From positions 18,495,812 to 18,559,811 of the forward strand of contig CM072161.1 of NCBI GenBank assembly GCA_036850595.1: 64,000 nucleotides of DNA. Reading direction: 5' to 3'. The DNA is from Rhyacichthys aspro. Its lineage: Eukaryota; Chordata; Actinopteri; Gobiiformes; Rhyacichthyidae. The notes beneath the pieces are model-generated. The model searched no databases. It was not told where the DNA came from and worked only from the letters and a program-made list of their open reading frames with translations. The translations under genes and the position numbers were made by a program. The number at the start of each line of letters is the position of its first letter. Position 1 is the first letter of the stretch. Of the stretch, positions 60,014 to 64,000 are shown one piece after another.

Positions 60014-63000
60014 CTGGACAAAAGGAAAAACACACCATCAATGCAATGATGCACAGTATTTCCTGGTTTGTTTGGAGGTTTAATCCCCATTTGTGTTTTT
60101 TTCGAACAATACATCTACCTGTTGTAATGAAAGCGGCGTACAAATAATAATTTATAACCACCGAGAGCTCAGAGAATGACTTATTAATAATCGATTGAAT
60201 GAGTGAACAGCTGGAATGAATGCAGTGCAATCGAGCGGTGCATTAATTTGAACCCACTCGATATCAGCACACCAATCAATAAACAAATGATTATACAATG
60301 ATGGCTGGATAAATCAGCATCAAAGCTACTGTATCACCCAATCCATTTGGTGGCTGTAATTGGACACAGCCACCTACAGTAGAATACCACACCGAGATGT
60401 CAATACCATATCAGCTGCGGAGATGGAAAGGTGCATTACGAGGTCAACGCTATTTCAACACAATCAACTCCAACGGATGAATAATTTAACGAGGAAATCT
60501 GTCGAATGAATAGTGTGATTAGAGATACAGCGCTTGTCTGTGAGCACAGATGGACTAAAAAGGGAGATGACCCAAGCCATTACCCTCTGAGAGTCACATG
60601 GAGAGGGAGATGTCCGTGTTGAAAGTATTTTTAAAGGGGAAGCAGCTCTGTTTATTGCATTTGAATGTGTGTAAGAATACAAGACATAAAGAATAATGAA
60701 TAAAAGTGATTTCAAAGCCAATACTGCTGGGTTTTTTTTACCCTGTAGCTGGTTCTTTCTCCAGCCTTATCCCACCAAAGACATGCAAGTGCTGTACAAG
60801 TGAACTGGAGATCACTGGAAAGAGGGTGAGTGTTTCATTTGTCAGTGTATGTCTCTGTGTTTTAGCTCTGCAACTGATCCCCTAAATTAAGAAAGGAGTA
60901 TAGTAAGAAATGTCGAAGAGCAAGTAGTGTAAGACAGTAACCAATATTAAGTCATGACAAGCAAGAATAGGAACAGATTCAAGAAAAATGCTAAATGCTG
61001 CTGTCTATGGGATTGTTTTCATCTCCTGAATCTAACAATTATGTTTGTAGTCCACTTTTAAGATGATCATTGCTTTTGTCCAGTGAATTGTTTTATTTTC
61101 TCTCTTGCTGAGTTCGTCTGTTCGTTCGAGTTCGTCTGAATTCTAGACTTTCTTGCTCTTTTGATGCGATGGGAAACCAGGACGAGAGGGTGTACATGAT
61201 GTTGTCCTAAAGAAGTTGGACAAAAAGTAAATGGTCAATGATAATAAACCAGCTGAAAAGACACATTTTCTGAGTAAGTTATAAATTAAACATGTCAAGA
61301 TACAATCCTCAAAAGAATTCTTTGAGAAAAAAGTTAACTTTTGTGAAAGACTGGCCATTTTCTCTCCTGAAAGTCTGCACCAAGGTCTGCACTAAGAACT
61401 CACTTTTAGTTCGGTTCAGTAACTTTTGGTTTCACTCAACAGTTTAGACAACAGGGAACCTTCCTCCTGTTCACTGCTTTTACTTTGGTGAATGTGTCTC
61501 TGCAGTGGCTCATTTTACAGCTGAACTGGAGAAATACAATAATCAGACTGAAGTAGGACCTATAGAGACATGTTATTAATAATATAGAATTAATGCAAAC
61601 AGATGAAACTTCAAATGCACTGTTTAAGACATGGTTTAAATCACTGTAACACTCTTTAGGAAAAGCCCGGCTTCACAGGAGGCTTCTACCATAAAGTATA
61701 CAAGAACAATAGAGCCATACAAAATGTAAAACAACATAATCTGCGTGTTTTTAAACCCGATTAATCTCTGTTTTCTGTTTTTCTCATTTCCTCCTTTTTG
61801 CTCATCTTCATGTGGTTGGTTTGGTTGCATTTGACAAAGGCCAACACTACAACTCTATGAGGCAGATCTTATACTGTATATTTATATATATATATATATA
61901 GATGTACACTGCAGTTTGTGCTTTCATCTGAGGTCACACAAATGGACTTGAAATCCCAGTGCCTTAAATTGTTTGAGGATTTTCAGTAAAATATGTGATC
62001 TCTAAGTATGTTCGGCATCTGTTAAACCTCAAAGAATGTCTGAGCCCCACAGAAATGAACCAAGCATCAAACAGCATTAACACACCTCTTTACATATGAA
62101 TATTGTATGCTCCATATTGAGATGGAAATTCATAAATCCTATCTATTTGTGGAGACATGTTCAGTTGTGAATCACAAATATAGAGATTACTATAAAGAAA
62201 ACCTTCCCTAAATGTGATCTATATATATTAATGTATAGCATATTAGTGTGACATGCTTTAAATCAATTATCATACCGTAACCAGGAGAAAACCAGCTACA
62301 TTCAAAGTGAACCTGGTCCTTGCTCCGTGAGATCAACACTAAAGCGGCTGAAATCAAAGCAGCTGAAGCAGTGGGAGAGGAGTCTGAGGAAGTGAGCTCG
62401 TTTTCAAAGAGACCGACGGATGGAGAGACCTGGAGTGAAGGAAAACTTGAAGCGTTTTGGTTTCAGAGGCAGATACTGTGTCTGAATCAGAGGTTATCAG
62501 GGTTTATTTTGAAAGCTCTGTGATGTTCACCGCACGAAAAAAAACGCAGGATACCAAAGCGTCCCGGCTCATTCCGCGGCTAAATGTTTAATGCACGTCA
62601 AGGGCGCTGGGCACAGTGCTAATGCTTCAGTCCAGGCAGCCCACAGAGTTATCTGGTGTTATCTCTGAATCTAAACCTCACCACTGAAAATACTCTCTAT
62701 AAACCATCACTGTGATTTAATCTAAACAGCAGCATTAAAAGACTGTCCACAAAATAAATAAATACAAAAAATTCAGAGCCATCTTGATTTTTAAATGTTT
62801 TTTGTGGCTCTTTAGATAGACTTTTGAGAGAATATATATTTTTGGGTTAAAAGTTACGCAGGGCTGCTTCAACAGAGGATCATTTGCTGTTAGCTCTACT
62901 TTTGATCTTTATTTACAGTCAAATATTTCAAAACCGTGCCTTATGTAGAAAAGGGAGAGCACAAACTCACCTGGCATCACTGGAGGAGGTCAAACAAATA

Positions 63001-64000
63001 AATACAAGAGGCTCCGAAATTAGAAAGTACAGAGAAAAATAAGTAACATCTCCAATTGAACCAGTGGATCCTGATAATATATTTTACCTAAGTTCATTTA
63101 GCAGTGTTGTTAATACAGAACTGTTGACTAGAGCTTCTCACCCAGTCCCATTCACAGCACCTGCAGTCACCATTGTGCAGCAAAAAATGAGTAAAACAAA
63201 TCCAAAACCCAAACACCATAATGACATAATGGCTGGAACAGTGTTATCTCCTCACTTTCATGCAGCATTAATCATTTGTGTTTTTTCCTTTTTCATTTTT
63301 GCCTGAGTAAGCATTTTCTATGGCACTGAAATCTCTAAATCGCCACAAAAAAAAAAGGCTTTTTTTTTACAGCCCCAGCACAATGTGACCTGAGCACCAA
63401 TCATCTTCCTGATTTGGTGATTGACAGGTGTGAAGGCCCGCCCCCTTGTATTATTGACTGTTGGGGCTAAATTTATTCAGCCCAGAGACTTAAATTTAGG
63501 CAAAAACAGAGATCTACACAATAACAGGCTGAGTGTGGAGGGTAAGTGACAGAAAGAGCAGGATATATCATATAATTTAATTAGCATTGTTTGCATTAAT
63601 TAGCATTAGCAACATAGCATCAGAAAGGTTTTTGATAAGTGCTACAGTGAAATCATAAAGTCAGCCTAAAATCATCTCTTTTTTTAAGCTTTAAAGGAGT
63701 CTGTGTTTTTCCAGAAAATATAAGCATGGCTCCAGTGTGTCTCTGAGCATTATTTTTGACACTTTTTGTTTGTGCCATAAAAACAGTTGCAGCAATATCC
63801 AGTGAAGTAGAAGTTGTTTTGCTATAACTCAATGTCCCAAATGTGATGTTACTTTAATGTGAACTATTGATCAAAATGCATTTTTCTACCCAAACTGACC
63901 AAAATGGTGCAGTGTAACCTTAGATTATAATGTAGTATTTTGAAACACATTTTAAACATAAATCTTGTGTATGTCTCTAAACGTAGAGTCACAATTAGTA
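60014..64000 (-). other. picalm first intron (part), with an R1 repeat fragment at 62800-62885
   Basis: The next upstream exon should end in the KKKHLD coding region with phase 1, and nothing matching it was found here, so the intron continues past the window. A (TA)n run lies near 61879-61901. An R1 fragment (reverse) at 62800-62885 shares AGAATATATATTTTTGGG and AGTTACGCAGGGCTGCTTCAA. A poly-A/poly-T pair lies at 63346-63370. Confidence 0.55.

Noticed and set aside
62320..62523. Lys/Glu-rich 67-codon frame in the first picalm intron
   Set aside because: Single short frame with no splice signals, homologue or repeat ends; consistent with chance.
1..64000. CRISPR array, bacterial operon or phage features
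   Set aside because: The introns, tRNA structure, polyadenylation signals and transposon types are vertebrate. The direct repeats seen are minisatellites and gene duplications without spacer structure.

Overview
This window is vertebrate nuclear DNA from a teleost fish. The evidence is AT-rich, intron-containing genes with GT-AG boundaries, vertebrate polyadenylation signals, a fish-type trace amine-associated receptor, an L2-clade LINE, a tRNA-derived SINE and hAT-type short elements. The species cannot be named from the sequence alone. Exon maps below come from splice signals, reading-frame continuity and recognition of the protein families. No transcript evidence was available. LAYOUT, 0-21 kb (fast-evolving, duplicated): the last exon of an alpha-1-adrenergic-receptor-like GPCR (+), a tRNA-Val (-), a two-exon TAAR receptor (-), three tandem copies of a four-exon gene for a 67-residue secreted peptide (+), and a cluster of three tRNA-Val genes (+). 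The peptide array has relics on both sides of the TAAR gene. One array unit was hit by a 5'-truncated L2 LINE whose reverse-transcriptase region carries a 52-bp tandem expansion. LAYOUT, 21-37 kb (compact, conserved block): DPP3 (+, 18 coding exons, complete), a RIN1-like SH2 gene (-), and RBM14 (+). These three genes also lie near one another on human 11q13.2. DPP3 and rin1 converge with almost touching poly(A) signals. rin1 and rbm14 are divergent. LAYOUT, 37-64 kb: most of a PICALM gene (-); 18 coding exons are in the window and the first coding exon lies beyond position 64000. Its introns hold hAT elements, SINEs, a MITE and simple repeats. HOW THE GENES RELATE: DPP3 is a cytosolic zinc peptidase with a KEAP1-type ETGE motif. 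PICALM and RIN1 belong to endocytic families (clathrin/AP-2 adaptor; Ras/Rab5 effector). This RIN1 copy has no visible VPS9 or RA domain. RBM14 is a nuclear RNA-binding coactivator and paraspeckle protein. There is no operon logic; the linkage looks like ancestral synteny. MOST NOVEL ITEMS: the uncharacterised secreted-peptide array, whose third copy differs almost only by amino-acid-changing substitutions clustered at its C-terminus; the RIN1-like gene lacking its exchange-factor domain; and hAT elements sharing an internal 21-bp minisatellite.
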